Translations under genes and position numbers: made by a program | In this document: one piece after another, positions 35,151 through 43,641 of the stretch | How positions within the stretch are numbered: position 1 is the stretch's first letter | How the letters are laid out: every line of letters begins with the position of its first letter | Assembly (NCBI RefSeq): GCF_002051585.1 | Contig: NZ_MZGX01000014.1 | Location: 1 to 64,000, forward strand | Length of the DNA stretch: 64,000 bases | From: Ruminiclostridium hungatei | Lineage (GTDB): Bacteria > Bacillota > Clostridia > Acetivibrionales > DSM-1351 | Direction: 5' to 3' | The notes under the pieces: model-generated | Told to the model about the DNA's origin: nothing | The model's input: the letters and a program-made list of their open reading frames with translations, nothing else | The model's database searches: none

Positions 35151-36320
35151 ATGAGTTTTAACTATTACATTCCTACCAGAGTACTGTTTGGCAAGGGACA
35201 GCTTGAGCAGTTGCACAAACAGGCCCTGCCCGGCAGAAAAGCATTAATAGTCACTTCGGCAGGCATGTCCATGAAAAAATATGGTTACCTTGCAAGGCTG
35301 GAAGACCAATTAAAAAAGGCAGATATAGATTATGTCATATTCGATAAAATATTACCGAACCCCATAAAACCGCATGTAATGGAAGGTGCGGCGCTGGCAG
35401 CAGGAAACGGCTGTGATTTTGTCATCGGTCTTGGCGGAGGCAGCAGCATTGATTCATCAAAATCAATAGCGGTCATGGCCACAAATCCCGGGGACTACTG
35501 GGACTATATAGGCGGGGGCTCGGGAAAGGCAATGCCGGTGCCAAATGATCCGTTGCCCGTAGTGGCAATTACAACAACCGCAGGAACAGGGACAGAGGCA
35601 GATCCCTGGACCGTTATCACAAATGATGAAAGCAATGAAAAAATAGGTTTTGGGTATGACAAGACATTCCCCGTCCTGTCAATTGTGGATCCGGATCTGA
35701 TGATGACCGTGCCGCCGCATCTGACGGCGTATCAGGGTTTTGATGCTCTGTTCCACAGCACGGAAGGCTATGTCAACAGATTTGCAAATGAAATGAGCGA
35801 TATGTATGCGATTAAGAGCATACAGCTTTTAGGGAAATATCTTCCCACAGCAGTAAATGAGGGCTCAAATGAAGAAGCCCGGGAAAAGGTAGCCCTGGCA
35901 AACACGGTTGCCGGAATGGTGGAGTCTACCTCCGGCTGTACCTCGGAGCATTCACTTGAACATGCCCTCAGTGCATTTCATCCGGAGCTTCCCCATGGAG
36001 CAGGGCTCATCATGGTAAGCGAAGCTTACTACACCTTCTTTGCAAAATCCGGCTCTTGTGACCAAAGGCTTGTGGATATGGCGGCAGCACTTGGAAAGAA
36101 GGATGCAAGCGAGCCAATGGACTTTGTAGCTGCTTTGGTTGATCTGCAAAAGGCCTGCGGTGTCTATGGACTTAAAATGTCCGACTATGGAATAAAGGCC
36201 GGTGAGATAGAAGCCCTGGCCAGAAACGCCAGACACACCATGGGTGGACTTTTTGCCTGTGACCCTGCTGAACTCAGTGATGAAAATGTGGTGGAGATAC
36301 TGAAAAAGTCTTATAAATAA
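35151..36320 (+). CDS. Iron-containing alcohol dehydrogenase (stand-alone)
   Basis: A 389-residue enzyme from ATG 35151 (MSFNYYIPTRVLFGKG), chosen because GAAGGAGG (35136-35143) lies 7 nt ahead of it. The GGGS nucleotide motif is GLGGGSSIDSSKSIAV, TTAGTGTEADPWTVIT follows, and iron ligands are in GFDALFHSTEGY, STSGCTSEHSLEHALSAFHP and the later NARHTMGGLF. All parts absent from the truncated AdhE are present here, so this enzyme could complete ethanol formation from acetaldehyde. Other alcohols are possible. Confidence 0.93.
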   Translation: MSFNYYIPTRVLFGKGQLEQLHKQALPGRKALIVTSAGMSMKKYGYLARLEDQLKKADIDYVIFDKILPNPIKPHVMEGAALAAGNGCDFVIGLGGGSSIDSSKSIAVMATNPGDYWDYIGGGSGKAMPVPNDPLPVVAITTTAGTGTEADPWTVITNDESNEKIGFGYDKTFPVLSIVDPDLMMTVPPHLTAYQGFDALFHSTEGYVNRFANEMSDMYAIKSIQLLGKYLPTAVNEGSNEEAREKVALANTVAGMVESTSGCTSEHSLEHALSAFHPELPHGAGLIMVSEAYYTFFAKSGSCDQRLVDMAAALGKKDASEPMDFVAALVDLQKACGVYGLKMSDYGIKAGEIEALARNARHTMGGLFACDPAELSDENVVEILKKSYK

Positions 36321-36361
36321 ATTGCAATAACTCATAAATTTCTATAACTGATAAATTGCAG

Positions 36362-36416
36362 AAGGGCTTTTACAGGCGAACTGAAGGTTTGCCCTGCAGA
36401 GGCTCTTTTGCATTTG
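36362..36416 (+). terminator. Imperfect terminator after the Fe-ADH gene
   Basis: AGGGCTTTTACAG can pair, with several G-U pairs, with CTGCAGAGGCTCT; an inner stem GGCGAACT / GGTTTGCC adds to it. TTTT follows. The rest of 36321-36558 is AT-rich upstream sequence of the next gene. Confidence 0.5.
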
Positions 36417-36558
36417 TAGAGATTTTTAGCTGGGGCCTCATTAAGGACGGTATTTATTTCCTAAGTTGTTGTGGCGTATTTTTATGTTCAGATTCAATAA
36501 ATAAATGCTATAATATATAAAACAGTTTTCAATATATCTATAAGGACAAAGGTATGGG

Positions 36559-37314
36559 ATGGTAAATAAAAGATTCGCATTCAGAAAGGCAAATTGGGAA
36601 AAGATAACCTTTTGGTTTGTATTTGCAACTCTTGTGGCATCAACCGCGTTCTCACTTATACATGTAATTTTGTCACCGTCAGGTGCTGTTGCGGAGGTCA
36701 GGTTTCAAAAGCTGAAAAGTGATTACGTGCTTATGCTCATTCAGTGCATTATGGGTATTATCATAATGTTTCTTCCGTCAATTCTGGAAAGAAAGCTTCA
36801 GATAAATGTTCCCAGCTTTATGCATATAGTTTTCGTTATCTTTCTTTATGCGGCCATATATCTGGGGGAGGTTCGAAGCTTCTATTACCACATACCCCAC
36901 TGGGATACGGTTTTGCATACCTTCAGCGGTGCCATGATAGGAGCCCTGGGGTTTTCCATAGTCAGGCTGCTGAATGATTCCGAAAAAGTAAGCATCAACC
37001 TCAGTCCCCTGTTCGTAGCGGTTTTTGCATTTTCCTTTGCACTTGCCATTGGCGCATTGTGGGAGGTATATGAGTTCTCCTTTGATAAGCTGCTGGGATT
37101 GAATATGCAGAAGTTTGCCTATGAAAACGGCAGTCTCAGAATAGGGAGGGATGCCCTGGCAGATACAATGAAGGACTTGATTGTTGATGCTCTCGGTGCA
37201 CTTGGCACCAGCGTTATGGGTTACATCTCCCTTAGATTTAAGAAGGGCTGGCTTGAAAAGTTTGCAGTAACCAGGATAAGGCCTATAAAAAGTAATCAGG
37301 ATACTTCTCTTTGA
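36559..37314 (+). CDS. Integral membrane protein, DUF2238/YjdF-like
   Basis: A 251-residue protein with about six membrane segments. Charged motifs near the membrane, HWDTVLHTFSGAMIGALGFS and IGALWEVYEFSFDKLLG, resemble the DUF2238/YjdF family (HWD..LH..SG and LWE..E). Function is not known. Its last 32 bases overlap the convergent GntR-type gene. Confidence 0.65.
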   Translation: MVNKRFAFRKANWEKITFWFVFATLVASTAFSLIHVILSPSGAVAEVRFQKLKSDYVLMLIQCIMGIIIMFLPSILERKLQINVPSFMHIVFVIFLYAAIYLGEVRSFYYHIPHWDTVLHTFSGAMIGALGFSIVRLLNDSEKVSINLSPLFVAVFAFSFALAIGALWEVYEFSFDKLLGLNMQKFAYENGSLRIGRDALADTMKDLIVDALGALGTSVMGYISLRFKKGWLEKFAVTRIRPIKSNQDTSL

Positions 37315-37954
37315 GAACCTTTGAGTGATCGAGACCGGAATAATGATGCTGTTTTAAGATAGAGCAGCAGGCTGAATCACGGGCCTCAATCCGTTCCACA
37401 ATATTTTGATGCTCCAGGTACACCTTTCTGAGCATTTCCGGTTCGTACATGGTCAATACCCTGTACCTGTTATAATGAATTCTGGTTGTGCTTATTATAT
37501 CCCATATGGTTTCATGCCCGGCAGTCTTAAATATGACTCTGTGATATTCATTGTCCAATTCAAGAAATTCTTCCACGGTTCCGGCTTCTTCTACCAGTTC
37601 CTTTTGCTGGCGAAGGTTTTTCCTTATTTCATGGGGGAGAAGACCGCCGTTTTCAATTATTCCGCTAACGATCTGATTTTCCAGCAGATCCCGCATATAC
37701 ACGCTTTCGCCCACAAAGGGCAGGTCTATCAGCGACACAAAGGTTCCCTTCTGAGGGTATATGTTAAGCAGCTTTTCATAGGACAGCCTGATAAAAACCT
37801 CTCTGACAGGAGTCCGGCTGACGTTTAACGACTCTGCTATTTCGTTCTCGCTGATCATCTGACCGGGTTTGTACTCAAGATTCAATATTTTATTTTTAAC
37901 TTCCAAATAGATAACTTCCTTCAAGGGAAGCATATTCCTGGCATATTTAATCAT
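37283..37954 (-). CDS. GntR/FadR-family regulator, likely of the KDPG/KDG genes
   Basis: A 223-residue regulator. The winged helix-turn-helix is at residues 15-75 (PGQMISENEIAESLNVSRTP and VREVFIRLSYEKLL), and the FadR-like (FCD) effector domain follows, with LDNEYHRVIF and metal-binding His residues. I use the ATG at 37954, with GGAG 5-6 nt upstream. It is divergent from the KDPG aldolase and KDG kinase genes, so control of them by a sugar acid is inferred. Large palindromes lie in the shared 395-bp region. Confidence 0.85.
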   Translation of the reverse strand: MIKYARNMLPLKEVIYLEVKNKILNLEYKPGQMISENEIAESLNVSRTPVREVFIRLSYEKLLNIYPQKGTFVSLIDLPFVGESVYMRDLLENQIVSGIIENGGLLPHEIRKNLRQQKELVEEAGTVEEFLELDNEYHRVIFKTAGHETIWDIISTTRIHYNRYRVLTMYEPEMLRKVYLEHQNIVERIEARDSACCSILKQHHYSGLDHSKVLKEKYPDYFL

Positions 37955-37966
37955 AATATCTCCATC

Positions 37967-37983
37967 TACGCGCACAGCGCGTA
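37967..37983. repeat. Hairpin TACGCGC-ACA-GCGCGTA at the regulator start
   Basis: Perfect 7-bp arms with a 3-nt loop, close to the ribosome site of the GntR-type gene. It may limit translation or be an operator. Confidence 0.7.
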
Positions 37984-38113
37984 CACAAATAGTAATGAAA
38001 GATACGCAGTGGCTTTCGCTGCGTGAAATTCACTTTGACTTACCACATGTATCATCTTTCACGCTAACCTCTTTTGCTGTACTTTTTGCAATAATTAATA
38101 TTTTAGCATAAGT

Positions 38114-38149
38114 AGTCGTACATTTGTGTAAATACACAAATGTACGACT
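38114..38149. promoter_or_regulatory. 36-bp perfect palindrome, candidate GntR operator
   Basis: Two exact 17-base arms (AGTCGTACATTTGTGTA and its complement) surround AA. The centre TTGTGTAAATACACAA suits dimeric GntR-type regulators. It also covers a possible minus-strand -35 box, TTTACA, of the regulator's own promoter (with TATGCT 16 nt on). Autoregulation is inferred. Confidence 0.75.
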
Positions 38150-38183
38150 GAATATTGTGCTCAATGTGATACGGTTTGAACTA

Positions 38184-38212
38184 TTGACACTGAACTTGTA
38201 TATTAGTATATT
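38184..38212 (+). promoter_or_regulatory. Promoter of the KDPG aldolase-KDG kinase genes
   Basis: TTGACA (38184-38189), a 17-nt spacer and TATATT (38207-38212). The 36-bp palindrome ends 34 nt upstream of the -35 box. Confidence 0.7.
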
Positions 38213-38349
38213 AATATATAAGATGTAGTTTATCAATAACTTTTTCTATTGTCAGTTGGCCTAAAAAAGTCTTTGGTTTTTTGACGGTACATAGCAATTG
38301 ACTTTGAGAAGAACAATAAACCTATATGGGAAAAGGAGATAGATATAAC

Positions 38350-38991
38350 ATGGATAAGAATGAAGTTTTGCAGAAAATCTGTGATTGCGGTGTGGTAGCA
38401 GTTGTAAGGGCAGAAAGTGCCGAGCAGGCTATGAAAATAACAGATTCCTGTATTCAGGCAGGAATAAATGCCATCGAAATTACTTTTACTGTTAACGGAG
38501 CCCTGGATGTTATAAAGGAACTTGCCAAGGCAAACAAGGACGGTAAGATGCTCATTGGAGCAGGAACAATTCTCGACCCTGAAACTGCAAGAGCTGCCAT
38601 ACTGGCAGGAGCCCAGTTTATCGTAAGCCCATGCCTCAATACGGAAGTGGTCAAGGTGTGCAACAGATACCAGGTTGCCTGCATGCCGGGAGCAATGACT
38701 GTTAAAGAAGCTGTGGAGGCTATGGAAGCCGGTGCCGATATTATAAAGGTTTTCCCGGGAGAACTGTTTGGACCTGCAATCATTAAGGCTTTCAAGGGGC
38801 CGCTGCCATATATTAAGCTTATGCCTACAGGGGGAGTGAACCTTGACAATGTAGGAGAATGGATCAAAGCCGGAAGTGTTGCTGTGGGAGTAGGGGGGAA
38901 TCTTACCGCCGGTGCTAAGAAGGGCGATTATGAATCAATAGTTGCCATTGGAAAGCAATTTGTTGAAAAGGTAAAGGAAGCCAGGGTTTAG
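38350..38991 (+). CDS. eda: KDPG aldolase
   Basis: A 213-residue class I aldolase that splits 2-keto-3-deoxy-6-phosphogluconate into pyruvate and glyceraldehyde phosphate. Residues include GVVAVVRAESAEQAMKI, AIEITFTVNGALDVI with the catalytic Glu, AGAQFIVSPCLNTEVV, and the Schiff-base Lys in ADIIKVFPGELFGP. ATG 38350 follows AAAAGGAGAT; the ATG at 38326 precedes that site. The kinase gene starts 23 nt after the stop, so the two form an operon for uronate or pectin sugar use. Confidence 0.94.
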   Translation: MDKNEVLQKICDCGVVAVVRAESAEQAMKITDSCIQAGINAIEITFTVNGALDVIKELAKANKDGKMLIGAGTILDPETARAAILAGAQFIVSPCLNTEVVKVCNRYQVACMPGAMTVKEAVEAMEAGADIIKVFPGELFGPAIIKAFKGPLPYIKLMPTGGVNLDNVGEWIKAGSVAVGVGGNLTAGAKKGDYESIVAIGKQFVEKVKEARV

Positions 38992-39014
38992 GATAAATTA
39001 CAGGAGGTTGTTTC

Positions 39015-40115
39015 ATGTCTATTCTTAGTTTAAAACCAGAGGGCAGTTATAAATACGATTGCATATCATTGGGAGAGGTAATGCTCAGACTTGATCCCGG
39101 AGACGGCAGAATAAAAAATACCAGGGAATTCAAGGCCTGGGAGGGCGGAGGGGAATACAATGTTTCCAGAGGGCTTCGCAAGTGCTTTGGAATGAACTGT
39201 GCCGTTGTTACTGCTTTTGCTGAAAATGATATAGGAAGACTTATTGAGGACTTTATATTGCAGGGCGGGGTAGACACCTCTTTGATCAAGTGGGTTCCAT
39301 ATGATGGGATTGGCCGTGCAGTAAGAAACGGACTGAACTTCACCGAAAAAGGCTTTGGAATAAGAGCGGCCCTTGGGGTTTCCGACAGGGCGAATACCGC
39401 AGCATCCCAGCTTAAGGCGGGAGATATGGACTGGGAGTATATATTCGGTGAACTGGGTGTGAGGTGGTTCCACACCGGAGGCATTTTTGCAGCTTTGTCC
39501 GAGACTACGCCACAGGTAGTAATAGAAGCTGTCAAGACTGCAAAAAAATATAACACGATAGTATCCTATGACCTTAATTACAGGCCTTCCCTGTGGAATT
39601 ACATCGGCGGAAACAAGAAGGCGCAGGAGGTTAACAAGGAAATAGCCAAGTACATTGACGTTATGATAGGAAATGAAGAAGATTTTACACAGTGCCTGGG
39701 TTTTGAGGTGGAAGGCAATGATTCAAATCTGAAGGAGCTTGACATTGAAGGCTACAAAAAGATGATAGACAGGGTTGTTAAAGAGTACCCCAACATGAAG
39801 GTTGTTGCAACAACTCTGAGAGGGGTTAAAACAGCTACGGTAAATGACTGGAGCGCCATTTGCTGGGCAGAGGGCAAGATTTACAGATCAATTGAGTTCC
39901 CTGGACTTGAAATATATGACAGGGTAGGCGGAGGAGACAGCTTTGCATCCGGTCTGGTTTACGGACTCATGACTGCCGGGGATGCACAGAAGGCAGTAAA
40001 TTATGGAGTTGCCCACGGCGCATTGGCCATGACTACTCCCGGAGATACTTCCATGGCCAGTCTGAAGGAAGTTGAAGGTGTAATGAAGGGGCTTGGGGCA
40101 AGAGTGGTAAGATAA
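39015..40115 (+). CDS. kdgK: 2-keto-3-deoxygluconate kinase (PfkB family)
   Basis: A 366-residue ribokinase-like enzyme that makes KDPG for the aldolase. It has CISLGEVMLRLDPGDGRI, WEGGGEYNVSRGL, a central YDLNYRPSLWN and the catalytic motif YDRVGGGDSFASGLVYGL. CAGGAGG precedes ATG 39015. It forms an operon with eda. Confidence 0.92.
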   Translation: MSILSLKPEGSYKYDCISLGEVMLRLDPGDGRIKNTREFKAWEGGGEYNVSRGLRKCFGMNCAVVTAFAENDIGRLIEDFILQGGVDTSLIKWVPYDGIGRAVRNGLNFTEKGFGIRAALGVSDRANTAASQLKAGDMDWEYIFGELGVRWFHTGGIFAALSETTPQVVIEAVKTAKKYNTIVSYDLNYRPSLWNYIGGNKKAQEVNKEIAKYIDVMIGNEEDFTQCLGFEVEGNDSNLKELDIEGYKKMIDRVVKEYPNMKVVATTLRGVKTATVNDWSAICWAEGKIYRSIEFPGLEIYDRVGGGDSFASGLVYGLMTAGDAQKAVNYGVAHGALAMTTPGDTSMASLKEVEGVMKGLGARVVR

Positions 40116-40157
40116 TCAGGTAAAATTGCTCCTTCATGAAGGTTTTTGCCTAATACA

Positions 40158-40206
40158 GGCACAGCGCGGCTATGGCTTGATCATCAAGTCATAGCCGCGC
40201 TGTGCC
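40158..40206. terminator. 49-bp near-perfect palindrome, bidirectional terminator
   Basis: GGCACAGCGCGGCTATG-GCTTGAT and its complement meet at a single C with one mismatch. It stands between convergent kdgK and hydE, where T-rich sequence (ttattgtttt / aggcaaaaacc) is present on both sides. It is longer than usual terminators. Confidence 0.75.
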
Positions 40207-40239
40207 TTATTGTTTTCGAGGGTGAAAACCCAGGACAGG

Positions 40240-41277
40240 TCAGCCCTTGTAATCCCCTCTGTCCACCACCAATTGATACCCGATTTTCTCCATTCTGCCA
40301 GCCAGGCAAAATCTGCATTCTGCCGCTTCTTCGCCGGTACATATCTTGTTGTCGTACAGGGAGTACTTCTTTCTCACCGATACCGGGGAGAGGTTTGGCA
40401 TGACTACATTTGCTCCTGCCAGGATACCTTTTTCACGACCCTGGGGATTTATGGTCCCAAGTGCGGTAGTAGCGGGTATAAGCGACTTTGGAAGCATTAA
40501 ACGGATTAAGGCTATCAAAACCAGCGTAAGCTCAAGACTGCCTGCAGCTTCGGAGGCAAACCTGGTCTCACTGTGTGGTATAAAGGGGCCGATTCCTACC
40601 ATATGAGGGTTGAATTCCTTTATAAACAAAAGGTCTTCTGCCAGGGTTGCGGTGGTCTGATAGGGAGAACCTACCATGAAGCCTGTCCCAACCTGGAAGC
40701 CTATTTCCTTAAGGCTATACAGGCACCGTTTCCTGTCGGCCAGAGATAAGCTTTCAGGATGAAGGCGGCTGTAATGCTCATCGTTGGCTGTCTCGTGCCG
40801 CAGCAGGTACCGGTCGGCTCCTGCCTCAAAATATTTCTGATAGGAGGAGCTGCTTTTTTCACCTGTTGAAAGTGTTATGGCACAATCAGGATAGTCTTGC
40901 TTTATTGATGTAATTATTTCAACGATATCCTTATCAGAATAGTGGTTGTCTTCCCCTCCCTGGAGGACAAAGGTACGGAAGCCCAACTCATAGCCTGTCT
41001 TGCAGCAGTCCAATATGTCCTCACGGCTGAGCCTGTACCGATCGGCTTTTTTATTTCCTGAACCTATTCCGCAGTAATAGCAGTTATTCCTGCAATAGTT
41101 TGTAAACTCAATCAGGCCCCTTGTATATATTGAGGTTCCAAAGCTGCGCCGGGATACCTCACGGGCTTTTTCAAAAAGGTATTCACTTGAAGCAGCGTCA
41201 ATATTATTAAGAATATGTATGTATTCATCTTTTGCCAACTGTTGCTTTTCATATAATTTATCAATTAACTGTTTCAT
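40240..41277 (-). CDS. hydE: [FeFe]-hydrogenase maturase HydE (radical SAM)
   Basis: A 345-residue radical-SAM enzyme that takes part in building the H-cluster dithiolate bridge. The cluster Cys are in YCRNNCYYCGIG (CX3CX2C). Other motifs are TFVLQGGEDNHYSDKD, LRHETANDEHY and GTGFMVGSPYQTTATLA, and the C-terminal Cys of CTGEEAAECRFCLAG may hold a second cluster. The start is ATG 41277; the TTG at 41295 is possible. It lies 17 kb away from hydG and hydF. Confidence 0.95.
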   Translation of the reverse strand: MKQLIDKLYEKQQLAKDEYIHILNNIDAASSEYLFEKAREVSRRSFGTSIYTRGLIEFTNYCRNNCYYCGIGSGNKKADRYRLSREDILDCCKTGYELGFRTFVLQGGEDNHYSDKDIVEIITSIKQDYPDCAITLSTGEKSSSSYQKYFEAGADRYLLRHETANDEHYSRLHPESLSLADRKRCLYSLKEIGFQVGTGFMVGSPYQTTATLAEDLLFIKEFNPHMVGIGPFIPHSETRFASEAAGSLELTLVLIALIRLMLPKSLIPATTALGTINPQGREKGILAGANVVMPNLSPVSVRKKYSLYDNKICTGEEAAECRFCLAGRMEKIGYQLVVDRGDYKG

Positions 41278-41455
41278 GTTTTTGCAGCCTCTCAAACTAA
41301 AATGTTAATTCCTACTAAATTTATAATGATTATATTATACCACAAAAATGCAGGTTTAAAAAGTATGCTGTAACGGGAGGTATTACCAGTGTCCTATGTT
41401 AAATATTATATAAAATGTTATAATATAACAAAGTTTAGTTTTAGGAGGTAAAAAT

Positions 41456-42961
41456 ATGCTTAAAAGGTCTGTCGCTTTTTTTCTGATTGTTTTTGTCATT
41501 TTTGCAGCTACTCCCGCAGTTACTTTCGCAGCAATCGGAATAATAAATAACGGTACAAGCTTTGGCGGAGTCCAGGCCCATGGGGGAAGTATTATCAAAG
41601 TGGGCGATACCTATTACTGGTATGGTGAAAACCGTGATGCGAGCAACCTGTTTGTATCGGTAAAGGTATACTCCTCAACCGATCTTGTAAATTGGACGGA
41701 CAGGGGGGCCGCCTTATCAAAAAGCTCTGCGGCTGAATTGAACAGTTGCAATATCGAAAGGCCCAAGGTAATGTATAATGCTTCTACAAACCAATACGTA
41801 ATGTGGATGCATTATGAGAACGGAAGGGATTATTCACTTGCAAGGGCTGCCGTCGCATACAGCTCCAGCCCCACCGGCCCCTTTACCTATACCGGCAGTT
41901 TCAGACCAAACAATAATATGTCCAGGGATTGTACTACTTTTGTAGACTCGGACGGCACAGGATATTTCATATCTGCTGCCAATGAAAACGCAGACCTGAT
42001 AGTGTACAGGCTGTCCTCCGACTATAAATCAATAGCTTCACAGGTTGTAACTCTATGGCCGGGACAAAAGAGAGAGGCGCCATGTATGTTTAAAAAAGAA
42101 GATACTTATTACCTTATAACCTCCGGCTGCACCGGGTGGAGCCCAAATCAGCAGAAATATGCCACTTCAAAAGCCATATCCTCAGGCTGGACGGGTTTGA
42201 CCAACCTGGGAGATGCCACCTGCTATGATTCCCAGGGGGCGTGTGTATTCCCGGTGGGCAGCGGCTTTGTCTTTCTGGCGGACAGGTGGGCAGGTGCATG
42301 GGGAGGCAAGGTCAGCGATTCTTCATATCTCATGCTTCCTCTGATTATTAATGGTTCTTCTGTAACCATGAATTATACGGATACGGTTAAAGCCGCTGCT
42401 GAGTTTGGCGCAATAGCCAACGACTATCACACGTATACCTTCGGAGGGATACTGACAAATGCCGACCCCTACCAATGGACCGTCAGCCAGCCTGAGGCCA
42501 CAAATATACAGGTGCTCTCCATAGACGGAGACAAGGCACTTCAATTATCAGATACAACCACTTCAAACTACTGTTATGCAGTCAAGGATTTTCCGGCAAA
42601 GAGCGGAAGCGTGACCTTTGATATAAGCTTTAAATATGAGAATCCGGGGAGATGGGACAGAATAAGGCTGTACAGCGGGAATTCAATTGGTATAGATATT
42701 ATTAATTTTGAACAGGGTCTGGGCTGGTTAACGGGTACGTCCACCAGAAATATAATTCAGACTGTATCGGGCAACACCTGGTATCAATTGAGAATTGTAG
42801 CCGATACGGCAACTCAGAAATTTGATGCATATATCGATGGAGTCAAAATCAAAGCCGGCTGCAGCTTTACGGGTACAGTCACCCAGTTTGACAGAATTGC
42901 CTTTGATTCGGGAAAAGGTTTTGCAAATACTGCTGCCTACGATGATATTTCCATACGGTAA
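41456..42961 (+). CDS. Secreted GH43-like glycosidase
   Basis: A 501-residue exported protein. Residues 1-25 are a signal peptide (AATPAVTFA-A). From about 35 to 330 there is a five-bladed propeller similar to GH43: FGGVQAHGGSIIKVGDTYYW, then YSSTDLVNWTDRG, REAPCMFKKEDTYYLITSG and DSQGACVFPVGSGFVFLADRW. This is closest to the exo-beta-1,3-galactanase type (GH43_24), judged by eye. Residues 345-501 are a beta-sandwich (concanavalin-like) domain. No dockerin is present, so it is not cellulosomal. TTAGGAGG precedes the ATG. Confidence 0.8.
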   Translation: MLKRSVAFFLIVFVIFAATPAVTFAAIGIINNGTSFGGVQAHGGSIIKVGDTYYWYGENRDASNLFVSVKVYSSTDLVNWTDRGAALSKSSAAELNSCNIERPKVMYNASTNQYVMWMHYENGRDYSLARAAVAYSSSPTGPFTYTGSFRPNNNMSRDCTTFVDSDGTGYFISAANENADLIVYRLSSDYKSIASQVVTLWPGQKREAPCMFKKEDTYYLITSGCTGWSPNQQKYATSKAISSGWTGLTNLGDATCYDSQGACVFPVGSGFVFLADRWAGAWGGKVSDSSYLMLPLIINGSSVTMNYTDTVKAAAEFGAIANDYHTYTFGGILTNADPYQWTVSQPEATNIQVLSIDGDKALQLSDTTTSNYCYAVKDFPAKSGSVTFDISFKYENPGRWDRIRLYSGNSIGIDIINFEQGLGWLTGTSTRNIIQTVSGNTWYQLRIVADTATQKFDAYIDGVKIKAGCSFTGTVTQFDRIAFDSGKGFANTAAYDDISIR

Positions 42962-43026
42962 CGGCTCCTTCATATTTACGTGCCGTACGCTTTGGGAGTA
43001 TGGCACGTAAATTTCTGGGACCAGTG

Positions 43027-43572
43027 CTACAGAGGGTGGAACCGGGCCTCAACGGTACTGACTATCCTGTCCACATCGGCAAGAGCCCCCTTGCCCAAAT
43101 CTCCGCAGGCCAGAACGGCTTCCTTCGGCTCAATAAAGTGATATCCCAATTGGGACAGTGTATTAATATTTCTTTGAACTATGGGGTTGTTGTACATATT
43201 TGTATTCATTGCGGGACAAATATAAACAGGCACATTGCACATGGCCATTACTACCGTAGAAAGCATGTCGTCTGCTATTCCGTTTGCAAGTTTTCCCAGG
43301 ATATTTGCAGAGGCGGGAGCTATAAGGCACAGGTCGGCTTTTTTTGCAAGTGAAATATGTTTTATTTCACTCGGCGTTATTTCCTCAAACATATCATAAT
43401 AGACTTTATTTTTGGTGAGTGACTGAAAGGTAAGGGGTGTCACAAATTCCATGGCACTCCTGGTCATGATTACTTCCACATTAAAGCCCTTCTTGGTTAA
43501 TGTGTTGGCAATATCAGCAGTTTTATAGGCGGCTATGCTGCCGGTAACACCTAAAACAATATTTTTTTTCAT
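43027..43572 (-). CDS. coaC: Phosphopantothenoylcysteine decarboxylase (coaC)
   Basis: A 181-residue flavoprotein. It begins MKKNIVLGVTGSIAAYKTAD and has the catalytic His in KHISLAKKADLCLIAPASAN, with CPAMNTNMYNNP and the substrate-binding ACGDLGKGALAD. It catalyses the step after CoaB in coenzyme A synthesis. In most bacteria CoaB and CoaC are fused; here they are two genes. It lies 69 nt behind coaB. Confidence 0.92.
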   Translation of the reverse strand: MKKNIVLGVTGSIAAYKTADIANTLTKKGFNVEVIMTRSAMEFVTPLTFQSLTKNKVYYDMFEEITPSEIKHISLAKKADLCLIAPASANILGKLANGIADDMLSTVVMAMCNVPVYICPAMNTNMYNNPIVQRNINTLSQLGYHFIEPKEAVLACGDLGKGALADVDRIVSTVEARFHPL

Positions 43573-43641
43573 ATTTCATCTTCCTTTACAGCGGTATTGT
43601 TTTGCCGGGTATTCCATCTGCATCCTGCAGGCGGTAAAAGG

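Larger units (their letters stand above)
37955..38349. other. Divergent control region between the GntR-type regulator and KDPG aldolase
   Basis: A 395-bp gap. It carries a 17-bp hairpin next to the regulator's ribosome site, a 36-bp palindrome, a promoter for the aldolase gene and further dyads (ACGCAG / CTGCGT at about 38004-38024; TGAAAGAT / ATCTTTCA). Confidence 0.8.
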
